From Rubrivivax sp. (GTDB lineage: Bacteria; Pseudomonadota; Gammaproteobacteria; Burkholderiales; Burkholderiaceae_C): a stretch of 64,000 nucleotides of DNA. Location: positions 1 through 64,000 of the forward strand of contig JAUXRG010000053.1 in assembly GCA_030681795.1 (NCBI GenBank). Direction: 5' to 3'. The notes beneath the pieces are model-generated. The model had not been told where the DNA came from. It saw nothing but the letters and a program-made list of their open reading frames with translations, and did not search any database. Within the stretch, counting starts at the first letter, position 1; every line of letters starts with the position of its first letter. Below, in pieces: positions 35,112 to 43,460 of this stretch. Made by a program: the position numbers and the translations under genes.

Positions 35112-37034
35112 TCAGCTCGACTTACGTACCCGCAGATACCACTCGCACAACAGCCGCACCTGCTTCGTCGTGTAGCCCTTGGCGACCATGCGGGTCACGA
35201 AGTCCTCGTGCTTCTTGGCTTCGTCGGCGCTGGCCTTGGCGTTGAAACTGATCACCGGCAACAGCTCTTCGGTGTTGCTGAACATCTTCTTCTCGATCAC
35301 CGTGCGCAGCTTCTCGTAGCTCGTCCACACCGGGTTGTTGCCGGCGTTGTTGGCGCGCGCGCGCAGCACGAAGTTGACGATCTCGTTGCGGAAGTCCTTC
35401 GGGTTGGCAATGCCGGCAGGCTTCTCGATCTTCTCCAGCTCGGCGTTCAGGCTGCCGCGGTCGAAGACCTCGCCGGTGTCGGTGTCGCGGTACTCGTGGT
35501 CCTGGATCCAGTAGTCGGCGTAGGTGACGTAGCGGTCGAAGATATTCTGGCCGTACTCGCTGTAGCTTTCGAGATACGCGGTCTGGATCTCCTTGCCGAT
35601 GAATTCGGCATAGCGCGGCGCCAGCAGCTCCTTGATGAAACCGATGTACTTGTCCTCCAGTTCCTTGGCGAACTGCTCGCGCTCGATCTGCTGCTCCAGC
35701 ACGTACATCAGGTGCACCGGGTTGGCTGCCACCTCGGTGCTGTCGAAGTTGAAGACCTTGCTGATGATCTTGTAGGCGAAGCGCGTGCTCACGCCGTTCA
35801 TGCCTTCGTCGACGCCGGCGTAGTCGCGGTATTCCTGGTAGCTCTTGGCGCGCGGGTCGGTGTCCTTCAGGTTCTCGCCGTCGTAGACCAGCATCTTGGA
35901 GTACAGCGAAGAGTTCTCGGGTTCCTTCAAGCGCGTCAGGATGGCGAACTGGCTCATCATCTTGAGCGTGCCCGGCGCGCAGGTGGCCTTGGCGAGCGAG
36001 GAGTTGCGCAGCAGTTTTTCGTAGATCTTGATCTCTTCGCTCACCCGCAGGCAGTACGGCACCTTGACGATGTAGATGCGGTCGAGGAAGGCCTCGTTGT
36101 TCTTGTTGTTGCGGAAAGCTTTCCACTCACTTTCGTTGCTATGTGCCAGCACGATGCCGTCGAAGGGGATGGCGCCGAAGCCTTCGGTGCCCTTGAAGTT
36201 GCCTTCCTGCGTGGCCGTGAGCAGCGGGTGCAGCACCTTGATCGGCGCCTTGAACATTTCCACGAATTCGAGCAAGCCCTGGTTGGCCAGGCACAGGCCG
36301 CCGGAGTAGCTGTAGGCGTCGGGGTCGTCCTGCGAATAGGTTTCGAGCTGGCGGATGTCGACCTTGCCGACCAGGCTGGAGATGTCCTGGTTGTTCTCGT
36401 CGCCCGGCTCGGTCTTGCTGATGCCCACCTGCTTGAGGATGCTGGGGTGGCGCTTGACGACCTTGAACTTGCGGATGTCGCCGCCGTATTCGTCCAGCCG
36501 CTTCACCGCCCAGGGGCTCAGGATGCGGTTGAGATAGCGGCGCGGGATGCCATATTCGCTTTCCAGGATGGCACCGTCCTCGACGGCATCGAACAGGCCC
36601 AGCGGGCTCTCGTTCACCGGCGAGCCCTTGATGGCGTAGAAGGGCACGTCCTGCATGAGCTGCTTCAGCCGCTCGGCGATGCTGCTCTTGCCGCCGCCCA
36701 CCGGGCCGAGCAGGTAGAGGATCTGCTTCTTCTCTTCCAGGCCTTGCGCCGCGTGCCTGAAGTAGGACACGACCTGCTCGATCGAGTCCTCCATGCCGTA
36801 GAACTCGGCGAACGCCGGGTAGACCTTGATGACCTTGTTGGCGAACAGGCGCGACAGCCGCGGGTCGTTGCGCGTGTCCACCGTGGCCGGCTCTCCGATC
36901 GCCCTGAGCATGCGCTCGGCCGCGGTGGCGTAGGCCAGCGGGTTGCGTTTGCACTCGGCGAGGTAGTCCTCGATCGGGAGTTCTTCTTCACGCGTGCGCT
37001 CGTAGCGCGCGGCAAAGTGGCTGATCACGTCCAT
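35112..37034 (-). CDS. prkA: PrkA/YeaG serine protein kinase
   Basis: 640 residues, first gene of the prkA-yeaH-spoVR operon. The N-terminal AAA-like domain has Walker A LLGPVGGGKSSIAERL (about 105-120). The C-terminal part is the PrkA domain, with the DSTEVAANPVHLMYVLEQQ region conserved. It phosphorylates protein targets in stationary phase or starvation; Lon-like protease activity has also been reported for Bacillus PrkA. The start is ATG 37034. A 10-bp inverted repeat lies 65 bp upstream. Confidence 0.96.
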   Translation of the reverse strand: MDVISHFAARYERTREEELPIEDYLAECKRNPLAYATAAERMLRAIGEPATVDTRNDPRLSRLFANKVIKVYPAFAEFYGMEDSIEQVVSYFRHAAQGLEEKKQILYLLGPVGGGKSSIAERLKQLMQDVPFYAIKGSPVNESPLGLFDAVEDGAILESEYGIPRRYLNRILSPWAVKRLDEYGGDIRKFKVVKRHPSILKQVGISKTEPGDENNQDISSLVGKVDIRQLETYSQDDPDAYSYSGGLCLANQGLLEFVEMFKAPIKVLHPLLTATQEGNFKGTEGFGAIPFDGIVLAHSNESEWKAFRNNKNNEAFLDRIYIVKVPYCLRVSEEIKIYEKLLRNSSLAKATCAPGTLKMMSQFAILTRLKEPENSSLYSKMLVYDGENLKDTDPRAKSYQEYRDYAGVDEGMNGVSTRFAYKIISKVFNFDSTEVAANPVHLMYVLEQQIEREQFAKELEDKYIGFIKELLAPRYAEFIGKEIQTAYLESYSEYGQNIFDRYVTYADYWIQDHEYRDTDTGEVFDRGSLNAELEKIEKPAGIANPKDFRNEIVNFVLRARANNAGNNPVWTSYEKLRTVIEKKMFSNTEELLPVISFNAKASADEAKKHEDFVTRMVAKGYTTKQVRLLCEWYLRVRKSS

Positions 37035-37098
37035 GCGGGCCTCCGGAGCCCACGCACGGTGCAGCGCACGCCTGCGCCGGCTACCGCACCTGGGAAGT

Positions 37099-37138
37099 TC
37101 TGATGAAGTCCCGGCCCACAGACCCAGGCTTCATCAGA
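37099..37138. promoter_or_regulatory. 10-bp inverted repeat upstream of prkA
   Basis: TCTGATGAAG at 37099-37108 and its exact complement at 37129-37138, centres 30 bp apart (about three helical turns). It sits in the 269-bp divergent region between prkA and the MFS gene. It could be a dimer or tetramer operator, or a hairpin in the prkA leader RNA. The rest of this region shows no motif I can name. Confidence 0.55.
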
Positions 37139-37303
37139 GCTTTCCGGTCAACCGCGCTGCATTGCCGGTGGTGACCGTGCGAAGTCGGGATGAATCATTC
37201 TGCGCCCTCTGTGCACGATCAACGCACCCGCACTACCCGCCGCTGACAGGCCCCGCGCAATGTGGTGGAGCGCAGCCTCGCGGCAAAGGTTCCGCGCGGT
37301 GCG

Positions 37304-38491
37304 ATGATGGGGCCGATGAACGTCAATCTGCTGCTGTTGTCCCTGTGCCAGGGACTGTTTCTGACCAACAACGTGACCTTCATCGCGATCAATGGTCTGG
37401 TGGGGCTGTCGCTGGCGCCCCTGGGCTGGATGGCCACCTTGCCGGTCACCGGCTATGTGGTGGGCGCCGCGCTGTCGGCCCTGCCGGTGGCGCGGCTGCA
37501 GGCGCGCCTGGGCCGCCACCGCTGCTTTCAGATCGGGCTGCTCGTGGCCGCCGGTTCGGCCGCGCTGTGCGCAGTGGCGGTCACCGTGCACAGCTTCTGG
37601 CTGCTGGTGGGCGCCACCCTGGTGGCCGGCTTCTACAGCGCGAATGCGTCGCTGTACCGGTTTGCCGGGCCCGAGCTCGTGGCTCCGGCATTCAAGGAGC
37701 GCGCCATCTCGCTGGTGCTGGCCGGTGGCATCGCCGGCGCCTTCCTCGGCCCCAACCTGGCCAGCGCGGCGCGCGGCTGGCTCGCCGTGCCGTTTGCGGG
37801 CGCCTACCTGGCGCTGGTGGGCGTGGCCCTGCTGTCGCTGCTGGCGATGTCCTTCATCCGCTTCCCCGAGCACAGGCCCCCCGCGCCGGGCGTCGCGGCC
37901 GGCCGACCGCTGGCCGAGCTGGCGCGGCAACCGGTATTCATCGTGGCCGTGGTGGCCGCCGCACTCGGCTACGGGGTGATGAACCTGCTGATGGCGGCCA
38001 CGCCGCTGGCCATGCAGCTGTGCCAGCACCCGTTCGAGAGCGCGGCCCTGGTGCTGGAGTGGCATGTGCTGGGCATGTTCGTGCCAAGTTTCTTCACCGG
38101 CCACCTGATCAGGCGCTTCGGTGCGCTGCCCGTCATGGGCGTGGGCGCCTTGCTCAACCTGGTCTGCGTGGTCGTGGCGCTCTCGGGCGTGGAGTTGATG
38201 CAGTTCCTGATCGCGCTCTTCGCGCTGGGCGTGGGCTGGAATTTCCTCTACACCGGGGGCACGACGCTGTTCACGCTGGCCTACCGGCCCGAGGAAAGGA
38301 ACCGCGCCCAGGGCACGATGGACCTCTGCATCTTTTCTACGATGGCCGTGAGCTCTTTCTCGTCGGGCGCGCTGATCACCACGCAGGGCTGGACCTGGTT
38401 GAACGTCGGCTCGCTGCTGCCGCTGGGCGTGCTGTCGCTGTCGCTGCTGTGGCTGGCGCGCAGGCAGCGCGCGGTGGTCGCCACGGCTTGA
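37304..38491 (+). CDS. Major facilitator superfamily transporter
   Basis: About 395 residues with 12 predicted membrane helices (first at about 8-28) and an MFS loop-2-3-like segment ARLQARLGRHRCFQIG after helix 2. Substrate unknown; it resembles small YnfM/NepI-like exporters without a recognisable specificity motif. The start is uncertain: ATG codons lie at 37304, 37307 and 37316, with AAAGG about 14 bases before the first. It diverges from prkA and stands alone. Confidence 0.85.
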   Translation: MMGPMNVNLLLLSLCQGLFLTNNVTFIAINGLVGLSLAPLGWMATLPVTGYVVGAALSALPVARLQARLGRHRCFQIGLLVAAGSAALCAVAVTVHSFWLLVGATLVAGFYSANASLYRFAGPELVAPAFKERAISLVLAGGIAGAFLGPNLASAARGWLAVPFAGAYLALVGVALLSLLAMSFIRFPEHRPPAPGVAAGRPLAELARQPVFIVAVVAAALGYGVMNLLMAATPLAMQLCQHPFESAALVLEWHVLGMFVPSFFTGHLIRRFGALPVMGVGALLNLVCVVVALSGVELMQFLIALFALGVGWNFLYTGGTTLFTLAYRPEERNRAQGTMDLCIFSTMAVSSFSSGALITTQGWTWLNVGSLLPLGVLSLSLLWLARRQRAVVATA

Positions 38492-38520
38492 ACGGGGTGG
38501 CGCCCCGGCGCAGGGGCCCG

Positions 38521-38687
38521 CTCAGAGTGTGAGAGTTTTTCGGGCGTGCCCGAGCAGCGCGCCAGAAGACGTCTGATCTAGGCGCAAAGCGCAGCCATAG
38601 TCCGGGCTATGGCGAGCATTTGCAACGACGAGCAGGCGGCTTGTGGCGTGATGAGCGGGCATGTTCGAAAGACTCTCACACTCTCAG
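38521..38687. mobile_element. MITE-like element with terminal inverted repeats
   Basis: About 167 bp bounded by imperfect inverted ends: CTCAGAGTGTGAGAG at 38521-38535 against CTCTCACACTCTCAG at 38673-38687 (14 of 15 complementary), extending inward through TTTTTCG and CGAAAG. The interior has a short CATAGTCCGGGCTATG palindrome and no credible gene. From memory, closely similar blocks occur in other Burkholderiales; a search would confirm. No clear target duplication is seen. Confidence 0.65.
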
Positions 38688-38689
38688 TG

Positions 38690-38760
38690 GCGCCCGGCCG
38701 CCCGAAGCCACTGAACGCCCCCTCGGGGGGCAGCGAGCGATGGCGAGCGTGGGGGCTTCA
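38690..38760. repeat. GC-palindromic intergenic repeat before the parB stop
   Basis: CCCCCTCGGGGGG flanked by GCAGCGAGCGATGGCGAGCG, similar to the block at 5240 read in reverse. It separates the MITE-like element from parB. Confidence 0.55.
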
Positions 38761-38763
38761 CTC

Positions 38764-39657
38764 TCAGGTCTCGGTGAGGCCCAGGCGCTCGAGCAGGCCG
38801 TTGAGTTCATCCAGCGAGCCAAACGCGATCGCGATCTCGCCCTGCTCACCGCGCTTGGTGCGCTTCTTGATGCGGATTTCCACCGCAGCCGCGAGCGCAT
38901 CGGCGAGCTGCTCTTCCAGCCGCACGAGATCACCTGGTCGCTGCGCGGGCTTCTTCGGCGCAGGTCCATCGCGTTCGCCCGCCACCGCACGTGCGACCAG
39001 CCTTTCGGCTTCGCGCACGCTGAGCTTGCGCGCCACGATCTCGTGCGCGCTGGTGATCTGCTGTACGCGCTCCAGGGCCAGCAGGGCGCGCGCGTGCCCC
39101 ATGTCCAGGTCGCCGGCGTGCAGCATCTGTTGCACCGGCTCGGCCAGCTGAAGCAGGCGCAGCAGGTTGCTTGCCGCGCTGCGTGAGCGGCCCACGGCCT
39201 GCGCCGCCTGTTCGTGCGTGAGCTTGAACTCGGTGACCAGGCGCAGCAGTCCCTGCGCCTCTTCGATCGGGTTGAGGTCTTCGCGCTGGATGTTTTCGAT
39301 GAGCGCCATCACCGCCGCGGCCTCGTCGGACACGGCCTTCACCAGCACCGGCACGGCCTCCAGCCCCGCCAGGCGGGCCGCGCGGTGGCGGCGCTCGCCG
39401 GCGATGATCTCGTAGAAGCCGCCCTCCACGGGCCGCACCAGGATGGGCTGCATCACGCCCTGGCTGCGGATGCTCTCGGCCAGTTCGTACAGCGAGCCTT
39501 CGTCCATGCGCGTGCGCGGCTGGTACTTGCCGGTGCGCAGCCGCTCCAGCGGCAGGCTGGTGGGCAAGGTGTCGGCGGCGGGGCCGCCCTCGCTGACCTT
39601 GGGGCCGAGCAGCGCCTCCAGCCCCATGCCCAGACCCTTGAGTTTCTTGGTGACCAT
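38764..39657 (-). CDS. parB: Chromosome-partitioning protein ParB
   Basis: 297 residues from ATG 39657 (MVTKKLKGLGMGLEALLG); the open frame upstream lacks family similarity. CTP-dependent DNA clamp that loads at parS. Order: ParA-activating basic N-terminus, CTP-binding domain with GERRHRAARLAGL, a central helix-turn-helix (THEQAAQAVGRSRSAASNLLRLL), and a C-terminal dimerisation region. Candidate parS sites lie at 42862 and 43784. It is separated from parA by a hydrolase gene and by argC on the other strand, so parA and parB are not a simple two-gene operon here. Confidence 0.96.
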   Translation of the reverse strand: MVTKKLKGLGMGLEALLGPKVSEGGPAADTLPTSLPLERLRTGKYQPRTRMDEGSLYELAESIRSQGVMQPILVRPVEGGFYEIIAGERRHRAARLAGLEAVPVLVKAVSDEAAAVMALIENIQREDLNPIEEAQGLLRLVTEFKLTHEQAAQAVGRSRSAASNLLRLLQLAEPVQQMLHAGDLDMGHARALLALERVQQITSAHEIVARKLSVREAERLVARAVAGERDGPAPKKPAQRPGDLVRLEEQLADALAAAVEIRIKKRTKRGEQGEIAIAFGSLDELNGLLERLGLTET

Positions 39658-39715
39658 GGTGGATTGTCTCCGAGCGGGCGTCAGCGGCCGTGCGCCGGCC
39701 GCCGCTTGCGGCATT

Positions 39716-40255
39716 TCAGGCCGCCAGGTTGCGCAGCCATGCCAAGCCCTGCGGCCAGTCACCCAGGCCACTCTCGGCGTTGATGTGCCCGGCGGCGCCC
39801 AGGCTCAGTGCCCGGGCCCCCCAGCCCTCGGCCATGCCGCGCGCCTGTTCGGCCGAGCAGAAGGGATCGTCCTCGCTGTAGACCACGCAGGCGGCAAAGG
39901 GCAGGCGGCCGCGCGCGATCGGGGTCCAGGTCGAGAGCTGAGGGGGCGTATCGGCACGCTCGGTATCGGGTGGCGCCACGAGCAGGGCGCCAGCCACGAG
40001 CGCGGTGTGGCGCGAATGCGCGGCCCATGCCGCCACGAGCTGGCAACCCAGGCTGTGGGCTGCGAGCAGGGTCGGCTTCGCCTCGGCCAGCAGCACCTCT
40101 TCGAGCCGCGCCATCCAGTCGCCACGACGGGGCCAGTCCCAGTCGGACTGCTGCACACGCTCGAAGCCATGCCGGGCTTCCCATCGGCTCTGCCAGTGCG
40201 CGGCGCCGGAGTTCAACCAGCCCGGCAGCACGAGCACACGCGGTTTGAGGGGCAT
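39716..40255 (-). CDS. RBBP9/YdeN-family alpha/beta hydrolase
   Basis: 179 residues from ATG 40255. Serine-hydrolase fold: [18 protein letters not shown] at the start, nucleophile Ser in [13 protein letters not shown] (about residue 77), acid in [11 protein letters not shown], and His in [14 protein letters not shown]. The substrate is unknown; such genes often lie next to parB in this group. 58 bp separate it from parB in the same direction. The 5' side is shared with argC. Confidence 0.9.
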   Translation of the reverse strand: MPLKPRVLVLPGWLNSGAAHWQSRWEARHGFERVQQSDWDWPRRGDWMARLEEVLLAEAKPTLLAAHSLGCQLVAAWAAHSRHTALVAGALLVAPPDTERADTPPQLSTWTPIARGRLPFAACVVYSEDDPFCSAEQARGMAEGWGARALSLGAAGHINAESGLGDWPQGLAWLRNLAA

Positions 40256-40302
40256 TCCCTTATCCTCGGACTTTTCCACCGGCATTGTGTGCGAGGCACC
40301 GC

Positions 40303-41238
40303 ATGGCATTCACTGTCTTTGTCGACGGCCAGGAGGGCACCACCGGCCTGCGCATCCACGAATACCTCGGCAAGAGGCCAGACATCGAGGTGCTGCGCAT
40401 CGCCCCCGAGCGCCGCAAGGACGCGGCCGAGCGCGCACGGCTGCTGAATGCCGCCGATGTGGCCTTTCTCTGCCTGCCCGACGCCGCGGCGCGCGAGGCG
40501 GCCGCGTGGGTGACCAACCCGAACACCTGCCTGATCGACGCCAGCACCGCGCACCGCACGCAAGCCAGCTGGGCCTATGGTCTGCCCGAGCTCGCGCCAG
40601 GGCAGCGCGAGGCCCTGCACGCCAGCAAGCGCATCGCCAACCCGGGCTGCCATGCCACGGCCTTCGTCCTCTTGATGCGGCCGCTGGTGGATGCCGGTTT
40701 GGTACCCACGGGTTTGCAGGTGTCGGCCATGTCGATCACCGGTTACTCGGGTGGTGGCAAGAAGATGATCGAGCAGTATCAAACCGCACCGGAGCCTGCG
40801 CTCACTTCTCCGAGACCTTATGCGTTGAGCCTGGCTCACAAGCACCTGCCTGAGATGGCTGCGCACACCGGGCTGCGCGCGCCACCGATCTTCATGCCAG
40901 TGGTGGGAAATTTCTACAAGGGGCTGGTGGTGTCCGTCCCCCTGCCGTTGGCCGAGCTGGGCACCACGGCCGAGGCGGTGCAGCGCGTATTCGAGGCGAG
41001 GTACGGCGGTGAGAGGTTCATCCGCGTGATGCCGCTGCGCGACCCCGCCACCCTGGACGAGGGCGCTTTCGATGTGCAGGCTTGCAACGACACGAACCGG
41101 GTGGACCTCTTCGTCTTCGCCAATGAGACGCAGGCCCTGCTGATGGCCCGCCTGGACAACCTGGGCAAGGGCGCCAGCGGTGCCGCCGTGCAGGCGATGA
41201 ACCTGCACCTCGGTGTGGACGAGGGGCTGGGCCTTTAG
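40303..41238 (+). CDS. argC: N-acetyl-gamma-glutamyl-phosphate reductase, short (type 2) form
   Basis: A 311-residue cytosolic NADPH-dependent reductase making N-acetylglutamate semialdehyde in arginine synthesis. Dinucleotide loop [12 protein letters not shown] at the start and catalytic Cys116 in NPGCHATAF. The length fits the AGPR type 2 class, not the 340-residue type. GAGG precedes ATG 40303. It is the only plus-strand gene in the par-mnmG block and separates parA from the hydrolase and parB, which suggests insertion or rearrangement. Confidence 0.94.
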   Translation: MAFTVFVDGQEGTTGLRIHEYLGKRPDIEVLRIAPERRKDAAERARLLNAADVAFLCLPDAAAREAAAWVTNPNTCLIDASTAHRTQASWAYGLPELAPGQREALHASKRIANPGCHATAFVLLMRPLVDAGLVPTGLQVSAMSITGYSGGGKKMIEQYQTAPEPALTSPRPYALSLAHKHLPEMAAHTGLRAPPIFMPVVGNFYKGLVVSVPLPLAELGTTAEAVQRVFEARYGGERFIRVMPLRDPATLDEGAFDVQACNDTNRVDLFVFANETQALLMARLDNLGKGASGAAVQAMNLHLGVDEGLGL

Positions 41239-41274
41239 AGCGGCGCCCAGCGCAGGCAAGCCCTGGTGTGAATT

Positions 41275-42045
41275 TCAGCCCAGGCGCTTGACCACTTCGC
41301 GGGCAAATTCGACGAAGGCCTGCGCGCCTTTGGAGGACGGATCGAAGGTCACGCCGGGCTGGCCGTAGCTGGGCGCCTCGGCCAGGCGCACGTTGCGCGG
41401 GATGACGGTGTCGAACACCTTCTCGCCGAAATGCGCCTTGAGCTGCTCGCTGACCTGCTGTTGCAGCGTGATGCGCGCATCGAACATCACCCTCAGCAGG
41501 CCGATGATCTGGAGTTCGGGGTTGAGGTTGCCATGCACCTGCTTGATGGTATTGACCAGGTCCGACAGCCCCTCGAGCGCGAAGTACTCGCACTGCATGG
41601 GCACGATCACGCCATGTGCCGCGCACAGGCCGTTGAGGGTGAGCAGGCTCAGCGCGGGCGGGCAGTCGATGAGCACGAAGTCGTATTCGTCCGCCACCCC
41701 TGCCAAAGCCGCCTTGAGGCGCTTTTCGCGACGCTCCAGCTCCACCAGTTCCACCTCGGCGCCGGCCAGCTCGCGGTTGGCGCCCAGCACGTCGTAGCCG
41801 CCCTTGGGGCTGCGCTGACGGGCCTCGGCGACGGTCGCCTCTTCCAGCAGCACGTCGTAGATGCTGAGCGCCAGCGCACGCTTGTCGATGCCGGACCCCA
41901 TGGTGGCGTTGCCCTGGGGGTCCAGGTCCACCACCAGCACGCGTCGGCCCAGCTGTGCCAGCCCCGCCGCGAGGTTGACCGTGGTGGTGGTCTTGCCGAC
42001 GCCGCCCTTCTGATTGGCGACGCAGAAGATCCGCAACAGACTCAT
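41275..42045 (-). CDS. parA: Chromosome-partitioning ATPase ParA (Soj)
   Basis: 256 residues. Deviant Walker A KGGVGKTTT at 13-21, Walker B FVLIDCPPALSLL, and no N-terminal helix-turn-helix, as expected for a chromosomal (type Ib-like) ParA. It binds DNA non-specifically as an ATP dimer and moves ParB-parS complexes. Its ATG overlaps the stop of the LysE gene (ATGA at 42045-42042), so it is translated with lysE and probably rsmG and mnmG. Confidence 0.96.
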   Translation of the reverse strand: MSLLRIFCVANQKGGVGKTTTTVNLAAGLAQLGRRVLVVDLDPQGNATMGSGIDKRALALSIYDVLLEEATVAEARQRSPKGGYDVLGANRELAGAEVELVELERREKRLKAALAGVADEYDFVLIDCPPALSLLTLNGLCAAHGVIVPMQCEYFALEGLSDLVNTIKQVHGNLNPELQIIGLLRVMFDARITLQQQVSEQLKAHFGEKVFDTVIPRNVRLAEAPSYGQPGVTFDPSSKGAQAFVEFAREVVKRLG

Positions 42046-42653
42046 TGCGTGCCCAGCCGCAAACCGAACCCCACCAGGAACAGGCCCGCCAGGCGCTGTA
42101 GCCCGCGCGCCAACCGCTGGTTCTCCTTCACGCGCGCGCTCACCACCCCGGCAAAGGCGCAGAGCAGCAGGCAGTAGGCCGCCGTGATCAGGGCAATGGT
42201 GACGGCCATGGTGGCGAAGGTGACCATGCCGCGGTGGGCCGCCGGGTCGATGAAGAGCGGAAAAAAGGCCATGTAGAAGACGATGGCCTTGGGATTCAGC
42301 AAGGTGATGAGGAAGGCCTGGCGCGCATAGCGCTGCGGCTCGATGCGGATCGGCAAGGCGCCGCCCGGCTTGGCGAAGACCAGCTTGAGTCCAACCCAGG
42401 CCAGATACGCCGCGCCCAGGTACTGCACCCCCGCAAACAGCAAGGGGTTCGCCGCCAGCAGCGCCGCGACGCCGGCGACCGCCAGCCACAGCAGCACCTG
42501 ATCGCCCACGATCACACCGAGCGTGGCCGCCGCGCCGGCCCGAAAGCCCCCTTTGCTGGTGGACGTGAGCAAGGTGAACGTGCCGGGACCGGGCAGCGCC
42601 AGAAAGAGCACGATGGCGGCGCAGAAGGCGCCGTAGTCGGCGATACCGAGCAT
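42042..42653 (-). CDS. LysE/RhtB-family exporter
   Basis: 203 residues with about six membrane helices; LALPGPGTFTLLTSTSKGGFRAGAAATLG is the family N-terminal signature, and LLNPKAIVFYMAFFPLFIDP is typical. It exports an amino acid or a homoserine-lactone-like compound; the substrate is not readable. It starts at ATG 42653, 141 bp after rsmG, and overlaps parA at its end. Confidence 0.92.
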   Translation of the reverse strand: MLGIADYGAFCAAIVLFLALPGPGTFTLLTSTSKGGFRAGAAATLGVIVGDQVLLWLAVAGVAALLAANPLLFAGVQYLGAAYLAWVGLKLVFAKPGGALPIRIEPQRYARQAFLITLLNPKAIVFYMAFFPLFIDPAAHRGMVTFATMAVTIALITAAYCLLLCAFAGVVSARVKENQRLARGLQRLAGLFLVGFGLRLGTQ

Positions 42654-42794
42654 GATGGCTTTCTCTGGCCTGGCCCGCTTGGAGCCGCCGCCAGGTTCAG
42701 GTCGTTGCGGGAGGGGTTTGCCGTGCAGGATCCCGTGCGCGGCGATCAGCCGGGAGCGTAGCGCAGTTTGGGCGACGCGCCGCCACACAGGAGC

Positions 42795-43460
42795 TCAGGG
42801 CGGCACCTTGTCGCGCATCCACACCAGGCAACGCTGCGCGTCCAGGCCCGGGACGGCGAGTTGTTCCACGTGGAACACCTCCACCCACTCTGGCAGGGCG
42901 TCGATTTCCTCGTCCGGCACCCTGCCCTTCATGGCAATCCACACGCCCGACGGCGCCAGGTGGCTGCGAGTCAAGCCCGCGAAGTCGGCCAAGGAGGCGA
43001 AAGCGCGTGAGGTGATCACGTCGAAGGGCGGTGCCCGCAGGTCTTCGATGCGTGAGTGCACGGCGTGCAGGTTGGGCAGCGGCAGGGCCCCGGCCACCTG
43101 GCGCACAAAGGCCATCTTCTTGCCGACCGCGTCGGCACAGGTGACGTCCATGGCGGGCAGCAGCGCGGCGATCACCACCCCCGGCAGGCCGCCGCCGCTG
43201 CCGACATCGAGCAGCCGCCCTCCCGCCACCTGCCGCCGCAGCGGCGGCACGACGGCCAGGCAGTCCGCCAGATGTTGCGTCAGCATGCCGGCGCGGTCGC
43301 GGACCGCCGTGAGGTTGTAGGTCGCGTTCCACTGTTGGAGCAAATCCAGGTAGCGCCGCAGCGCCGCGCGCTGGTCGGCACCGAGCGCCAGGCCCAGGCC
43401 CGCGGCGATGGTGTCCAGCTCTGAGGACGCGCCCTCTGGCGCCTCGGGGCGCGCTGTCAC
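42795..43460 (-). CDS. rsmG: 16S rRNA G527 N7-methyltransferase RsmG (GidB)
   Basis: 221 residues from a GTG that overlaps the mnmG stop (GTGA at 43460-43457). SAM-dependent Rossmann methyltransferase; motif I is [16 protein letters not shown]. Modifies G527 of 16S rRNA; loss gives low-level streptomycin resistance in other bacteria. The coding region contains a parS-like palindrome at 42862-42877. Confidence 0.96.
   Translation of the reverse strand: MTARPEAPEGASSELDTIAAGLGLALGADQRAALRRYLDLLQQWNATYNLTAVRDRAGMLTQHLADCLAVVPPLRRQVAGGRLLDVGSGGGLPGVVIAALLPAMDVTCADAVGKKMAFVRQVAGALPLPNLHAVHSRIEDLRAPPFDVITSRAFASLADFAGLTRSHLAPSGVWIAMKGRVPDEEIDALPEWVEVFHVEQLAVPGLDAQRCLVWMRDKVPP
42862..42877. promoter_or_regulatory. 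parS-like site in rsmG
   Basis: TGTTCCACGTGGAACA, a perfect 16-bp palindrome. It differs from the canonical TGTTTCACGTGAAACA by one symmetric base pair. It lies about 3 kb from parB and inside coding sequence, as parS sites often do. Confidence 0.85.

Noticed and set aside
34407-37103. An 898-codon plus-strand open frame across yeaH and prkA.
   Set aside because: Antisense to two well-conserved genes; no domain recognised.
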